60,472 nucleotides of DNA, taken from an uncultured Oscillospiraceae bacterium (GTDB taxonomy: Bacteria; Bacillota; Clostridia; Oscillospirales; Oscillospiraceae). The DNA lies in assembly GCA_934561515.1 (NCBI GenBank), contig CAKTGM010000009.1:1-60472 (forward strand), read 5' to 3'. Below the pieces are notes generated by a model. The model made no database searches, had not been told where the DNA came from, and was given only the letters and a program-made list of their open reading frames with translations. The stretch's first letter is position 1. Every line of letters starts with the position of its first letter. The position numbers and the translations under genes are program-made. This document shows, in pieces, positions 1-7,445 of the stretch.

Positions 1-192
1 CCCGAGAAGCCGTTCGTCACCTCCGGCATCCGCGTCGGCACCCCCGCCGCCACCACCCGCGGCCTGAAGGAAGAGGAAATGAAGCAGATCGCGAAGATCA
101 TGGGCATGGTCGCCCGCGACTTTGAGGGCAACAAGAAGGAAGCTCAGGACGCCGTCGTCGCCCTGACCGAGAAGTTCCCCATCTACGAATAA
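1..192 (+). CDS. glyA: Serine hydroxymethyltransferase, C-terminal end (partial)
   Basis: The window opens inside this gene, and only the last 63 codons before the TAA at 190-192 are visible. The reading begins PEKPFVTSGIRVGTPAATTR, the C-terminal motif of serine hydroxymethyltransferase, in which the arginine near 'SGIRVGTPA' binds the substrate carboxylate. The family is a PLP enzyme that interconverts serine and glycine while moving a one-carbon unit to tetrahydrofolate. This fits the glycine cleavage and formimino-folate genes further along. The start, the PLP lysine and the promoter lie outside the window. A strong hairpin terminator follows ten bases after the stop. Confidence 0.95.
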   Translation, partial: PEKPFVTSGIRVGTPAATTRGLKEEEMKQIAKIMGMVARDFEGNKKEAQDAVVALTEKFPIYE

Positions 193-201
193 AACAACTT
201 C

Positions 202-241
202 AAAAAAGAGAGGCTGTCCGAATGGACAGCCTCTCTTTTTT
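202..241 (+). terminator. Intrinsic terminator of glyA
   Basis: An A-run, then the stem GAGAGGCTGTCC / GGACAGCCTCTC with a four-base loop, then a run of seven T. It is a textbook rho-independent terminator for glyA. Confidence 0.95.
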
Positions 242-248
242 GATGGGA

Positions 249-376
249 TCGCACTCCGCTTCGTGCCTTGCTGCCGTTGGCAGCTGCGACACGCGCGGAG
301 CGAGAAGTGTTTTTTTGCACGCACAGGTCGCGCCAAAAAAACGATCAAAATCATTTCGCGTCTGCGGACGCGAAAT
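249..376 (+). repeat. Structured intergenic repeat, copy A
   Basis: This is one of six related structured repeats in the window. A long stem CTCCGC...GCGGAG is followed by GCGAGAAGTG, a T-rich hairpin (about 309-341) with loop core CGCACAGGTCG, the linker ACGATCAAAAT, and a last hairpin ATTTCGCGTC / GACGCGAAAT (353-376). The copy at 7.5 kb has the same layout with different stem sequences, such as TTTGCCGCC / GGCGGCAAA, so base pairing rather than sequence is kept. Here it fills the gap between convergent glyA and the alcohol dehydrogenase gene and ends two bases before the latter's stop. Function is unknown. Confidence 0.7.
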
Positions 377-378
377 GC

Positions 379-1542
379 TTACAGGGCCATGCGGAAGATC
401 TTCAGCACATCTTCCTTGGTGAGCGGCACGAAGCCTTCTGCGAGGCCGCCGTTCGCGGCCTTCTCCGCCATGATGTCGAAGTGAGTCTCGTCGATGCCGA
501 GCTCGCCGAGGTGCGCGGGCATCCCGATGCTGGTGAAGAACGCGCGCGTTTTGTCGATGGCGGCGCGGGCGATCTCCATCGGCGCGCGCTGGGCGTCGAT
601 GCCCCAGACGTTCACGCCGTATTCGACATACTTCCACACGTTCTCCTCGCGCAGCGCGTATTCCATCCAGTAGGGCGTGAGCAGGGCAAGGCCCGCGCCG
701 TGGGTGATGTCATAGAAGGCGCTGAGCTCATGCTCCATCGCGTGCACCGACCACGCCGCGCTCTCGCCGCAGCTCAGAAGGCCGTTGATGGCAAGGCTCG
801 AGGCCCACATCAGATTCGCGCGCGCCTCGTAGTTGTCGGGCTCTGCAAGGGCGATGGGCGTATAGTGGATGCAGGTCTTCAGCACGCCCTCTGCAAGGCG
901 GGACTGAATGTAGGCGCCCTTCGTGCGGTTGAAGTAGTTCTCAAAGGTGTGGCTCATGATGTCCGATGCGCCGGAAGCCGTCTGGAAGGCGGGCAGGGAC
1001 ATACTGTAGGTCGGGTCGAGGATGGAGAAGACGGGCTTGGTGTGGTCGTTGCCGCTGCCCCACTTTTCGTTCTTTTCCATGTCCGAGATCACGGCGAAGC
1101 CGTCCATCTCAGAGCCGGTGGCCGCGTTCGTCAGCACCGCCGCGATGGGCAGCGCCGCCACGAGCTTTTTGCGGTCGAGCACGAGATCCCATGCATCCCC
1201 CTCGTAGCACACGCCCGCCGCGACCATCTTGCCGCAGTCGATCGTGCTGCCGCCGCCGACGGCGAGCACTGCCGTCAGAGAGTGCTCGCGGCAGAGTTCC
1301 ACGCCGCGGCGCACCGAGGTGATGCGCGGGTTCGGCTCCACGCCGGAAAGCTCCACATATTCGATCCCCGCGTCCTTGAGCTGCGCGATGACCTGATCGT
1401 AAAGCCCGATGCGCTTGATGCTGCCGCCGCCGTAGACGAGCAGGATCTTTTTACTCAGCTGCGCCATGCGCTCGCCGAGGTGCTCGATCTGTCCCTTGCC
1501 GAAGTAGATGTCCGTGGGTACGTGGTAGAAAAAGTTATCCAT
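379..1542 (-). CDS. Iron-containing alcohol dehydrogenase (butanol dehydrogenase type)
   Basis: This is a 387-residue group III metal-dependent alcohol dehydrogenase of the BdhA/YqhD type, which reduces aldehydes such as butyraldehyde with NAD(P)H in the cytoplasm. It begins MDNFFYHVPTDIYFGKG. The nucleotide-binding loop GGGSTIDCGKMVAAG is near residue 95, and the metal-site histidines lie in DIMSHTFENYF, HAMEHELSAF and ITHGAGLALL. Its length is normal for the family. I chose the ATG at 1542 because AAAGGAGAG stands just upstream; an in-frame start further out has no such site. A lipoprotein gene lies 49 bases upstream on the same strand and may share its promoter. The physiological substrate cannot be read from sequence. 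Confidence 0.93.
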   Translation of the reverse strand: MDNFFYHVPTDIYFGKGQIEHLGERMAQLSKKILLVYGGGSIKRIGLYDQVIAQLKDAGIEYVELSGVEPNPRITSVRRGVELCREHSLTAVLAVGGGSTIDCGKMVAAGVCYEGDAWDLVLDRKKLVAALPIAAVLTNAATGSEMDGFAVISDMEKNEKWGSGNDHTKPVFSILDPTYSMSLPAFQTASGASDIMSHTFENYFNRTKGAYIQSRLAEGVLKTCIHYTPIALAEPDNYEARANLMWASSLAINGLLSCGESAAWSVHAMEHELSAFYDITHGAGLALLTPYWMEYALREENVWKYVEYGVNVWGIDAQRAPMEIARAAIDKTRAFFTSIGMPAHLGELGIDETHFDIMAEKAANGGLAEGFVPLTKEDVLKIFRMAL

Positions 1543-1591
1543 GTTGTTCTCTCCTTTTGTATCGTTTCGGTTTTTTTCGCTGTGTCCGGTT

Positions 1592-2194
1592 TCAGTTCTC
1601 TGCGCGCTCGGAAGCAAAGTCGCTCATCTCCGCCGAGCGGTAGTCCGGCGCAGCTTCATAGAGCGAGAGCGCCGCGCGCCCTTCCTCGTCCGCGCAAAGC
1701 GCCTCCACCGCGCCGCGCAGCGCGGCGAGGAAGCCGTCCGGGGCAACGGCCTTATTCTTCTGCGTGAGCGCGACAGCCTCATGCGCGTCGAGCGCGGTAT
1801 CATCGTCCGTTTTCTGCACGAGTGCGAGCCGAACAGCGTCCTCCTCGCAGGAGAAGAGGGACAAAAGCGGCAGGAACGCGACGTCTATGCCGCCCTCGGC
1901 GAGCGAACGCGCCGTCGCCTCCGCGCTTGCGCCGAAGGTGATGTCCACGCGCCCGACCTCGACGTTGTTCTCGCCGAGCGCCGCGATGAGCAGCGGCGGC
2001 AGCGCCTCCTTGAGCGCGAGCAGGTCGTCCGCATTTCGCTCGCCCTTTGCAAACTCCACGCGCAGCACATCAAGGCGGATGGGCGTTTCGGGAAGGATCT
2101 CCCCGCCGTTTTCCGTCGTGCCGCCCTGCTGCGCGCACGCCGCGAGCCCCAGCGCCAGCACGAGCGCCAGCAGCGCCGTCAGGCATTTTTTCAT
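1592..2194 (-). CDS. PhnD-like substrate-binding lipoprotein, internally shortened
   Basis: A 200-residue lipoprotein. It has an n-region MKK, a hydrophobic segment and the lipobox LAAC with Cys at about residue 20, so it should be anchored outside the membrane. Residues 35-115 (LRVEFAKGERNADDL... EGGIDVAFLPLL) resemble the first lobe of phosphonate/phosphite-binding PhnD proteins. The last 60 residues (FLAALRGAVEALCADEEGRAALS) resemble the PhnD C-terminus. Full PhnD proteins have about 300 residues, and the central lobe between these parts appears to be missing. No ABC ATPase or permease is adjacent. It may be a decayed binding protein or a reduced sensor, and the family assignment is moderate. 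The start is set by AAAGGAGCG upstream of the ATG. Confidence 0.65.
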   Translation of the reverse strand: MKKCLTALLALVLALGLAACAQQGGTTENGGEILPETPIRLDVLRVEFAKGERNADDLLALKEALPPLLIAALGENNVEVGRVDITFGASAEATARSLAEGGIDVAFLPLLSLFSCEEDAVRLALVQKTDDDTALDAHEAVALTQKNKAVAPDGFLAALRGAVEALCADEEGRAALSLYEAAPDYRSAEMSDFASERAEN

Positions 2195-2249
2195 GCGTTC
2201 GCTCCTTTCCGATCGGGCGTCGCCGCCCGGCAAGTCATCCTTTTTCCTT

Positions 2250-2278
2250 ACTCTACCATTTTGACGCACGAAAGGCAA
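2250..2278 (-). promoter_or_regulatory. Promoter for the lipoprotein / alcohol dehydrogenase pair
   Basis: On the minus strand TTGCCT (2273-2278) and TAGAGT (2250-2255) are 17 bases apart. It is divergent from the metal-operon promoter that begins 20 bases away. Confidence 0.55.
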
Positions 2279-2297
2279 TAAAAGGTTCCCCAAAACC

Positions 2298-2346
2298 TTG
2301 ACAAGCGCAAAATTTTGATTATAATTTGAAATTGATTTTCATTTTC
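2298..2346 (+). promoter_or_regulatory. Promoter with Fur-type operator for the fur-znuACB operon
   Basis: TTGACA (2298-2303) and a perfect TATAAT (2320-2325) are 16 bases apart. Immediately after the -10 box lies GAAATTGATTTTCATTTTC (2328-2346), which matches the classic 19 bp Fur box at 14 positions by my count. It contains a 7-1-7 inverted repeat, TGAAATT-G-ATTTTCA (2327-2341). The operator covers the expected transcription start, so a metal-loaded Fur-family repressor, probably the product of the first gene, would block initiation. Confidence 0.82.
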
Positions 2347-2363
2347 ATATTCAGGAGGCCGGC

Positions 2364-2762
2364 ATGGCGACCTATACGACAAAACAGCAAAAGGCGGTGC
2401 TCGAGTGCCTTTCGTCCTGCGCGGACGCGCCCGTGAGCGCCCCCGCGCTCGTCGAAGCGCTGCACGAGCGGGGCGAGCGCATCGGCATCGCCACAGTTTA
2501 TCGCCAGCTTGAAAAGCTCGAGCGGCAGGGCAGCGTCCACAAGGTCACGACCGACGAGGGCGCGTACTACCAGTTCTGCACCCACGGCTGCGCGCCCGTC
2601 TGCTGCCTTTTCAAGTGCGATCGCTGCGGGCGCATCGTGCACCTCGACTGCCACCAGCTCGCGCCGCTCTACGAGCATCTCGAGCGCGAACACGGCTTTT
2701 CCATCAACCCCCGCAAGACGATGTTCTACGGGCTGTGCAGAGAATGTCAGGAGGGCGCATGA
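2364..2762 (+). CDS. Fur-family metal-responsive repressor (probably Zur)
   Basis: A 132-residue Fur-family regulator. The N-terminal winged helix has TKQQKAVLECL and the recognition-helix region IGIATVYRQLEKLE at about residues 40-53. The C-terminal dimerisation domain has two CxxC pairs, in FKCDRCGR and GLCRECQ, which normally hold structural zinc. The family binds DNA when loaded with Fe, Zn or Mn. Being first in an operon with a zinc-type ABC transporter whose binding protein has a histidine-rich loop points to a zinc-sensing Zur that controls its own operon through the box at 2328-2346. Its stop overlaps the next start (ATGA). The metal cannot be proved from sequence, so I leave the symbol blank. 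Confidence 0.9.
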   Translation: MATYTTKQQKAVLECLSSCADAPVSAPALVEALHERGERIGIATVYRQLEKLERQGSVHKVTTDEGAYYQFCTHGCAPVCCLFKCDRCGRIVHLDCHQLAPLYEHLEREHGFSINPRKTMFYGLCRECQEGA

Positions 2763-3754
2763 AACGCATCATTACGCTTCTTTTGGCGCTCGCGCTCGCG
2801 CTTTCCCTTGCCGCCTGCGCCGCGCCGGGTGAAAAGGCGGACGACGGCAAAATTCAGATCGTCGCAACGCTTTTCCCCTACTACGATTTTGCCCGCGCCG
2901 TCGCGGGCGGCCGCGCGGATGTGACGCTGCTTCTCTCCCCCGGACGCGAGGCCCACAGCTTTGAGCCCACGCCGCTCGACGCGGTGACCATCTCCGAAGC
3001 CGACGTCTTCCTCTACAACGGCGGCGAGGGCGAATACTGGGTCGAGGAAATGCTGGACGCGGCGGGCGAGCACATCGCCGTCAAGGCCCGCATGATGGAC
3101 TATGTTGACGCGCTCGGCGAGGAATTTTCCGAGGGGATGCAGGGCGCGGATGACCACGACCACGACCATGACCACGGCGAGCACGACCACGAGAAAAACG
3201 AGGCGCACGACAGCGATGCGGTCGGGTACGACGAGCACATCTGGACCTCGCCGAAAAACGCCGCTATCCTCTGCCGCGCCGTCTGCGAGGCGATCTGCCG
3301 GGCAGACGCGGAAAACGCCGATTTCTACCGCGCGAACTGCGAAGATTACTGCGCGCAGCTTGAAGAGCTGGACGCGCACTTTTCCGCCCTCTGCGAAAGC
3401 GCGCCGCGAAAGCTCCTGGTCTTTGCCGACCGCTTCCCGATGCTCTACTTCTGCCGCGAGTACGGCCTTGACTACCGCGCGGCCTTCCACGGCTGCTCGG
3501 GCGATACCGAGCCGTCGCTCGCCACCATCAAGTACCTTATCGACAAGGTGGAGGACGAGGATATCCCCGTGGTCTATACCATCGACTTCGGCACGAAAAA
3601 GGTCGCCGCCGTGGTGAGCGAGTGCACCGGCGCGGCGATCGGGACCATCTACTCGATGCAAACCGTCTCGCGCGCGGATTTTGACGCGGGCGAGACCTAT
3701 CTCACGCTCATGGAGCGCAACTACGAAGCACTCAGAAAGGGGCTCAACGAATGA
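2759..3754 (+). CDS. znuA: Zinc-binding lipoprotein of an ABC importer (ZnuA/AdcA type)
   Basis: A 331-residue cluster A-I metal-binding protein. It has a signal sequence with lipobox LAAC and Cys at about residue 20, so it is a membrane-anchored extracytoplasmic receptor. A histidine/aspartate-rich stretch at about residues 131-152 (DDHDHDHDHGEHDHEKNEAH) is the flexible metal-catching loop typical of zinc receptors, and manganese receptors usually lack it. Ligand-type histidines also lie in GREAHSFEP and YDEHIWTSPKN. The ATG overlaps the regulator's stop by four bases, so translation is coupled. It delivers metal to the ZnuB/ZnuC pair encoded next. Confidence 0.92.
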   Translation: MKRIITLLLALALALSLAACAAPGEKADDGKIQIVATLFPYYDFARAVAGGRADVTLLLSPGREAHSFEPTPLDAVTISEADVFLYNGGEGEYWVEEMLDAAGEHIAVKARMMDYVDALGEEFSEGMQGADDHDHDHDHGEHDHEKNEAHDSDAVGYDEHIWTSPKNAAILCRAVCEAICRADAENADFYRANCEDYCAQLEELDAHFSALCESAPRKLLVFADRFPMLYFCREYGLDYRAAFHGCSGDTEPSLATIKYLIDKVEDEDIPVVYTIDFGTKKVAAVVSECTGAAIGTIYSMQTVSRADFDAGETYLTLMERNYEALRKGLNE

Positions 3755-4461
3755 ATGAAGCACCCATCGTCCTCTCCTGCGAGGATGTCACGCTCGGCTA
3801 CGAGCACAAGCCGCTCTTGGAGCACCTCTCCCTCACCGTCCGCGCGGGGGACTATCTCTGCATCGTCGGCGAGAACGGCAGCGGCAAATCGACGCTGCTG
3901 CGCTCGCTTCTGGGGCTGATCGCTCCGCTTGCGGGCAAGATCGACTGCCCCGCCCGGCGCGAGGGCAGGCTCGGCTATCTCCCCCAGCAGACGCCCACGC
4001 AGCGCGACTTTCCCTCCACGGTCACGGAGGTCGTGCTCTCGGGCTTTTCCAACCGCCGCACGCGCTTTTTCTACACGTCGGAGGAAAAGTCCAAGGCGCT
4101 GATGAACCTCGGCAAGCTCGGCGTTCTTGAGCTTAAGGACAAGTGCTACCGCGAGCTTTCCGGCGGCCAGCAGCAGCGCGTGCTGCTCGCGCGCGCCCTG
4201 TGCGCGGCGAACGACCTTATCATCCTCGATGAGCCGGTCACGGGCCTCGACCCCGCCAGTATGCAGGATCTTTATAAGACGCTGCGCTATCTCAACGAGC
4301 GCGAGGGCATGGCCATCATCATGGTCACGCACGACATGGAAAACGCCCTGCGCGAGGCAAAGCACATTCTCAGCTTCGACCGCAGGGGCTGCTTCTACGG
4401 CACGGTGGCGGAGTTTTTGGCCTCCCCCGCCGGAAAACGCTTTGGAGGTAAAACGGCATGA
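3751..4461 (+). CDS. znuC: Zinc ABC transporter ATP-binding protein
   Basis: A 236-residue ABC ATPase that powers metal import at the inner face of the membrane. The Walker A motif GENGSGKST is near residue 42, the Q-loop is at YLPQQTP, the signature is LSGGQQQR, the Walker B is LIILDEP and the switch histidine is in MVTHDM. The length is normal. Its start overlaps the znuA stop (ATGA) and its end overlaps znuB, so all three subunits should be made together. The partner set and the histidine-rich receptor assign it to zinc rather than manganese, by inference. Confidence 0.93.
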   Translation: MNEAPIVLSCEDVTLGYEHKPLLEHLSLTVRAGDYLCIVGENGSGKSTLLRSLLGLIAPLAGKIDCPARREGRLGYLPQQTPTQRDFPSTVTEVVLSGFSNRRTRFFYTSEEKSKALMNLGKLGVLELKDKCYRELSGGQQQRVLLARALCAANDLIILDEPVTGLDPASMQDLYKTLRYLNEREGMAIIMVTHDMENALREAKHILSFDRRGCFYGTVAEFLASPAGKRFGGKTA

Positions 4462-5270
4462 AGCTCCTTCTTTCAATGTTTGCCTATCCCTTCATCGTGC
4501 GGGCGTTTCTCGTAGGCATTCTGGTCTCCCTCTGCGCCTCGCTTCTCGGCGTGCCGCTCGTTTTGAAGCGCTATTCGATGATCGGCGACGGGCTGAGCCA
4601 TGTGTCCTTCGGGGCGCTGTCGGTCGCGGTCGCCTGCGGCTTTGCCCCCCTGTGGTTCTCCATCCCCGTCGTGGTCGCGGCGGCCTTCATCCTCATGCAC
4701 GTTGCCGAAAAGAGCCGCGTCAGCGCGGACGCGATGATCGCAGTCTTCTCCGCCTCGGCGCTCGCCATCGGCGTCATCGTCACCTCGCTCACCACCGGCA
4801 TGACGACGGACGTTGACAGCTATATGTTCGGCAGCATCCTTGCGATGTCGCGCTCGGACGTTTTTTTGAGCGTCACGCTCGCGCTGTGCGTGCTCGCGCT
4901 CTATGTCCTCTTCTACCATAAGCTCTTCTCCGTCACGTTTGACGAGTCCTTCGCCCGCGCCACGGGCGTGCACGTGGGGGCATACAAGACCATCCTCTCC
5001 GTCCTGACGGCGCTCACGGTCGTGCTCGGTATGCGCATGATGGGCGCAATGCTGCTCTCGAGCCTCATCATCTTCCCTGCCCTCTCCGCCATGCGCCTTT
5101 TTAAGAGCTTCCGCTCCGTCGTGTGCTTCGCCGCGGCGCTCTCGGTCGTGTGCTTCTGCCTGGGGCTTACGGGCTCGTATCTTCTCTCCACGCCCGTCGG
5201 CGCGACGGTCGTTGTCTGCGACCTCGCGGCGTTTCTCCTCTGCTGTCTCTTCGGCCGCGGGCGCGGTTAA
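4458..5270 (+). CDS. znuB: Zinc ABC transporter permease
   Basis: A 270-residue ABC-3 family permease with about eight hydrophobic segments, beginning MKLLLSMFAYPFIVRAFLVG. GDGLSHVSFGA near residue 40 and the segment near TGVHVGAYKTIL that should contact the ATPase are typical of ZnuB/AdcB proteins. It forms the membrane channel for the metal delivered by ZnuA. It is last in the four-gene operon, overlaps znuC by four bases, and is followed by a GC-rich hairpin. Confidence 0.92.
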   Translation: MKLLLSMFAYPFIVRAFLVGILVSLCASLLGVPLVLKRYSMIGDGLSHVSFGALSVAVACGFAPLWFSIPVVVAAAFILMHVAEKSRVSADAMIAVFSASALAIGVIVTSLTTGMTTDVDSYMFGSILAMSRSDVFLSVTLALCVLALYVLFYHKLFSVTFDESFARATGVHVGAYKTILSVLTALTVVLGMRMMGAMLLSSLIIFPALSAMRLFKSFRSVVCFAAALSVVCFCLGLTGSYLLSTPVGATVVVCDLAAFLLCCLFGRGRG

Positions 5271-5283
5271 CGCTTCATTTTTG

Positions 5284-5320
5284 AAAGGCTGCGCGGTTCA
5301 TCTTGCAAAACGCAGCCTTT
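5284..5320 (+). terminator. Hairpin at the end of the zinc operon
   Basis: AAAGGCTGCG (5284-5293) pairs with CGCAGCCTTT (5311-5320). Only a short T-rich tail follows, so it may be a weak terminator. The 3' arm overlaps the next gene's promoter spacer. Confidence 0.6.
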
Positions 5321-5331
5321 CGTGTTATATT
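5303..5331 (+). promoter_or_regulatory. Promoter for the 5389 gene
   Basis: TTGCAA (5303-5308) and TATATT (5326-5331) are 17 bases apart, with the ribosome site and start about 45-60 bases downstream. Confidence 0.6.
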
Positions 5332-5388
5332 GTGGACAGCAGCTTTCCCATTGCGAGCGGGAAGATCAAGAATTCAAGGAGGCCGCCC

Positions 5389-5889
5389 ATGAAGAAAAAA
5401 TGGTTCATCCCCCTCGTTATTTTTGCATTTCTCGTTCTCGCCGCCCTCATTTACACGCGGCCGATGCCGCTCGAAGCGCTCTGCGAGGCGGACGTTACGC
5501 GGTGCAAATCCGTTTTCGGCTATCACTTCCGCGAGCCGCAGGCGGAGGACACGCGCTTTGAATTCCCCGCGGACGATGTGCGCGGGCAGCAGCTCACCGT
5601 GCTTTTCGCGCAGCAGAAATTCCGCCGATCGCTCGCCAACCTTCTGCCGCAGGGCGGCACGACCCATCGCACGCAGGACGGCGACTTCCGCTGGGAGGTC
5701 GGCTTCTGCTTCGACCTGACCGATTTTCCCGACGGCAGCACCGGCAAAGGCGTGCTTGTCACCTGCCGGAACTTTTTTGGCAGGCTGTCGCTTTTCCGCG
5801 CTTACGACGGCAAGACCATCCGCTGCACCGTGCAAAATCAGGACGCATTTTTGCAGCAGGTCTACAGCATCATCACTTCTGAACCCTGA
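5389..5889 (+). CDS. Hypothetical membrane-anchored protein
   Basis: I do not recognise this 166-residue protein. It starts MKKKWFIPLVIFAFLVLAALIY, a positively charged N-terminus followed by one hydrophobic segment (about residues 5-22) with no lipobox, so it is probably a signal anchor with the rest outside. The remainder has the feel of a small soluble beta-rich domain (RCKSVFGYHFREP, FRWEVGFCFDLTDF, KTIRCTVQNQ). I chose the ATG at 5389 because AAGGAGG stands just before it, although the frame stays open upstream. A 40-residue membrane peptide follows 36 bases later and may be co-transcribed. No function is proposed. Confidence 0.7.
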   Translation: MKKKWFIPLVIFAFLVLAALIYTRPMPLEALCEADVTRCKSVFGYHFREPQAEDTRFEFPADDVRGQQLTVLFAQQKFRRSLANLLPQGGTTHRTQDGDFRWEVGFCFDLTDFPDGSTGKGVLVTCRNFFGRLSLFRAYDGKTIRCTVQNQDAFLQQVYSIITSEP

Positions 5890-5925
5890 CACCGCCCACA
5901 CTTTACACCAACAGGAGGTAACATT

Positions 5926-6048
5926 ATGAAAAAGTGCATATCCCTTCTCATCGGCATCCTTGCCGTCATCGCTGCGGCAGCTGCCCTGATCCTCGCGCTC
6001 GAGCGCTGCAAGGCGCAGGACGAGGACTCCGCTGATTTTGCAGACTAA
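5926..6048 (+). CDS. 40-residue single-pass membrane peptide
   Basis: A short gene with an excellent AGGAGGT ribosome site seven bases before its ATG. The peptide starts MKKCISLLIGILAVIAAAAA, continues as a hydrophobic helix to about residue 25, and ends in an acidic tail (CKAQDEDSADFAD). A strong terminator begins at its stop codon, which supports it as a real transcribed unit. It may be a small membrane protein or a signal-anchored peptide, and the function is unknown. It sits behind the unknown anchored protein at 5389 and probably shares its promoter. Confidence 0.65.
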   Translation: MKKCISLLIGILAVIAAAAALILALERCKAQDEDSADFAD

Positions 6049-6082
6049 AAAAAGGAGAGGCAAATATGCCTCTCCTTTTTTA
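6047..6082. terminator. Bidirectional intrinsic terminator
   Basis: AAAGGAGAGGCA and TGCCTCTCCTTT form a perfect stem with T-runs on both strands. It ends the plus-strand pair at 5.4-6.0 kb and the minus-strand hutD unit. Confidence 0.9.
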
Positions 6083-6099
6083 TGCGTCTGTTGTTTCCT

Positions 6100-6678
6100 T
6101 TAAATCGCCTTCGCGCTGGCGAGCATCAGCTTTGCCCCGCTCCTGGCGCTGAGCGTCACCTCGCCCGCAAAACCGTCGAGGCGCGCGGCCTCGTCCGCCT
6201 TGAGCGCGGCGCGCTCTTCACCGGCGCTGACCTCGATCTCGCCCTCGCCGCAGTAGATGAGCATCATGCCCTCGCCTGCGCGGAGGGTCCTGTGCTCGCC
6301 GGCGGCGAGCGTCTCGCCGCGCAGCTCGCCCTCGCACCTGCCCTTGCGGAGCATGAGGTTGAAGTCGCGGCAGCAGCCCCAGGAATGGGTATCATCCCCG
6401 CCGTCGAAGCGATGGACGGCGTAGGGGGCGAGCGTCAGCTTCTCGCCGCCGTTGTGGCTCAGCTCGATCGTCCCCTCGAGCGTGGAGATCAAGCGCTCAT
6501 AGTCGGGCAGGGCCGTAAAGTCGGACTCTGCGTCCTCGACGGTCGCGGAGCTGAGTCTCCACAGAAAGTCGCGCTCTGCGTACACCGCGCCCTCGGGCGC
6601 GATGCCGAGCTGCGTCGTGAGGCCGCCCGACCACTTGGTGGTGATGTAATCCTTCGGCGTCAAATGCTGCATGGTCAT
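6100..6678 (-). CDS. hutD: HutD/Ves family cupin protein
   Basis: A 192-residue HutD-family protein. Family marks are WSGGLTTQLGIAPEGA near residue 15, FLWRLSSATVEDAESDFT near 40, and a jelly-roll core with LEGTIELSHNGGEKLTL. HutD is a small cupin-fold protein found with histidine-use operons. Its role is unsettled, and a governing role through binding a pathway intermediate has been proposed. The ATG at 6678 follows GAAGGAG. It is the last gene of the minus-strand unit ftcD-fchA-hutD, separated from fchA by a perfect hairpin. Confidence 0.85.
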   Translation of the reverse strand: MTMQHLTPKDYITTKWSGGLTTQLGIAPEGAVYAERDFLWRLSSATVEDAESDFTALPDYERLISTLEGTIELSHNGGEKLTLAPYAVHRFDGGDDTHSWGCCRDFNLMLRKGRCEGELRGETLAAGEHRTLRAGEGMMLIYCGEGEIEVSAGEERAALKADEAARLDGFAGEVTLSARSGAKLMLASAKAI

Positions 6679-6699
6679 AATAACACTCCTTCGTAAACC

Positions 6700-6735
6700 A
6701 CAAATGGCTCCGGTGCGCGCACCGAAGCCATTTGT
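6700..6735 (-). other. Perfect hairpin between fchA and hutD
   Basis: ACAAATGGCTTCGGTG and its near-perfect complement flank a four-base loop. No T-run follows on the minus strand, so it is more likely an RNA-processing or stability hairpin than a terminator. Confidence 0.55.
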
Positions 6736-6746
6736 TCTGATTGTTC

Positions 6747-7379
6747 TTAGCCCTCGATGAGCTTGACGATCTCAGCGTAGCACTCGTCGGCAAGGGGCAG
6801 CGCGTGCGCGAGCAGCGCTTCGCCCTTGGCGCGGTACTCGGCGGCGAACTCCTGATCCTTCAGGGAGCCGACGTTGATGAGCACGTTGAGCCATGCGCCC
6901 TGGATACCGGCCTTGAGAGACAGGAAGGCAACGCCCAGGTCGCTCGCGGAGGTATCGTTGAAGCGGCCGAGCAGGGACTGCGCGAGCGTCAGGGTCTCGT
7001 CGATGAGCTCCATCATCTCCATCGGGGTCTTGGTGCAACCCTTCAGGCCGTTCTGGATGGCGGCGGAGCGGGCAGCCTTCTCCTCGTCGGTCGCCTTGGG
7101 CATGGCAAAGGCGTCGGAGACGACGTTGAACGCGTCGGTGTCGCGGTCCATCACGTCGAGCAGGCGAACCTTCAGCTCGTTGCCCTTCTTCTCGACCTCG
7201 GCAGCATGCTCGGCAAACTCAGCATACTTCTTGCGGCCCTGAGTGAGGCCGCCGACCATCGCGGTCAGCGCGGCGCCGATGGAGCCATAGAGAGCAGCGC
7301 AGGAGCCGCCGCCCGGCGCGGGAGCATCGGAAGCAACGGTATCGGCAAAGCCGGTAACGGTCATTTCAGCAAGTTTCAT
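6747..7379 (-). CDS. fchA: Formimidoyl-/methenyl-tetrahydrofolate cyclodeaminase/cyclohydrolase
   Basis: A 210-residue protein of the FTCD cyclodeaminase family, all-helical. Family marks are DAPAPGGGSCAALYGSIGAAL near residue 20, GLTQGRKKYAEF, and the central MDRDTDAFNVV. It turns 5-formimino-THF into methenyl-THF plus ammonia, or acts as methenyl-THF cyclohydrolase. In animals this domain is fused to the formiminotransferase; here it is a separate gene just downstream of ftcD on the same strand. Together the two pass the one-carbon unit of histidine to folate. The 320-base gap to ftcD holds repeat copy C rather than a gene. Confidence 0.92.
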   Translation of the reverse strand: MKLAEMTVTGFADTVASDAPAPGGGSCAALYGSIGAALTAMVGGLTQGRKKYAEFAEHAAEVEKKGNELKVRLLDVMDRDTDAFNVVSDAFAMPKATDEEKAARSAAIQNGLKGCTKTPMEMMELIDETLTLAQSLLGRFNDTSASDLGVAFLSLKAGIQGAWLNVLINVGSLKDQEFAAEYRAKGEALLAHALPLADECYAEIVKLIEG

Positions 7380-7445
7380 GGTGATTATATCCTTTCATCA
7401 TTTCGTGGCGCTCATTTGCCCTGCACGCGCACCGCCGCACCTTTA

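Noticed and set aside
268..1767. Long plus-strand open frame opposite the alcohol dehydrogenase gene
   Set aside because: It is the GC-rich mirror of a clear enzyme gene, with Arg/Ala/His-rich text and no family pattern.
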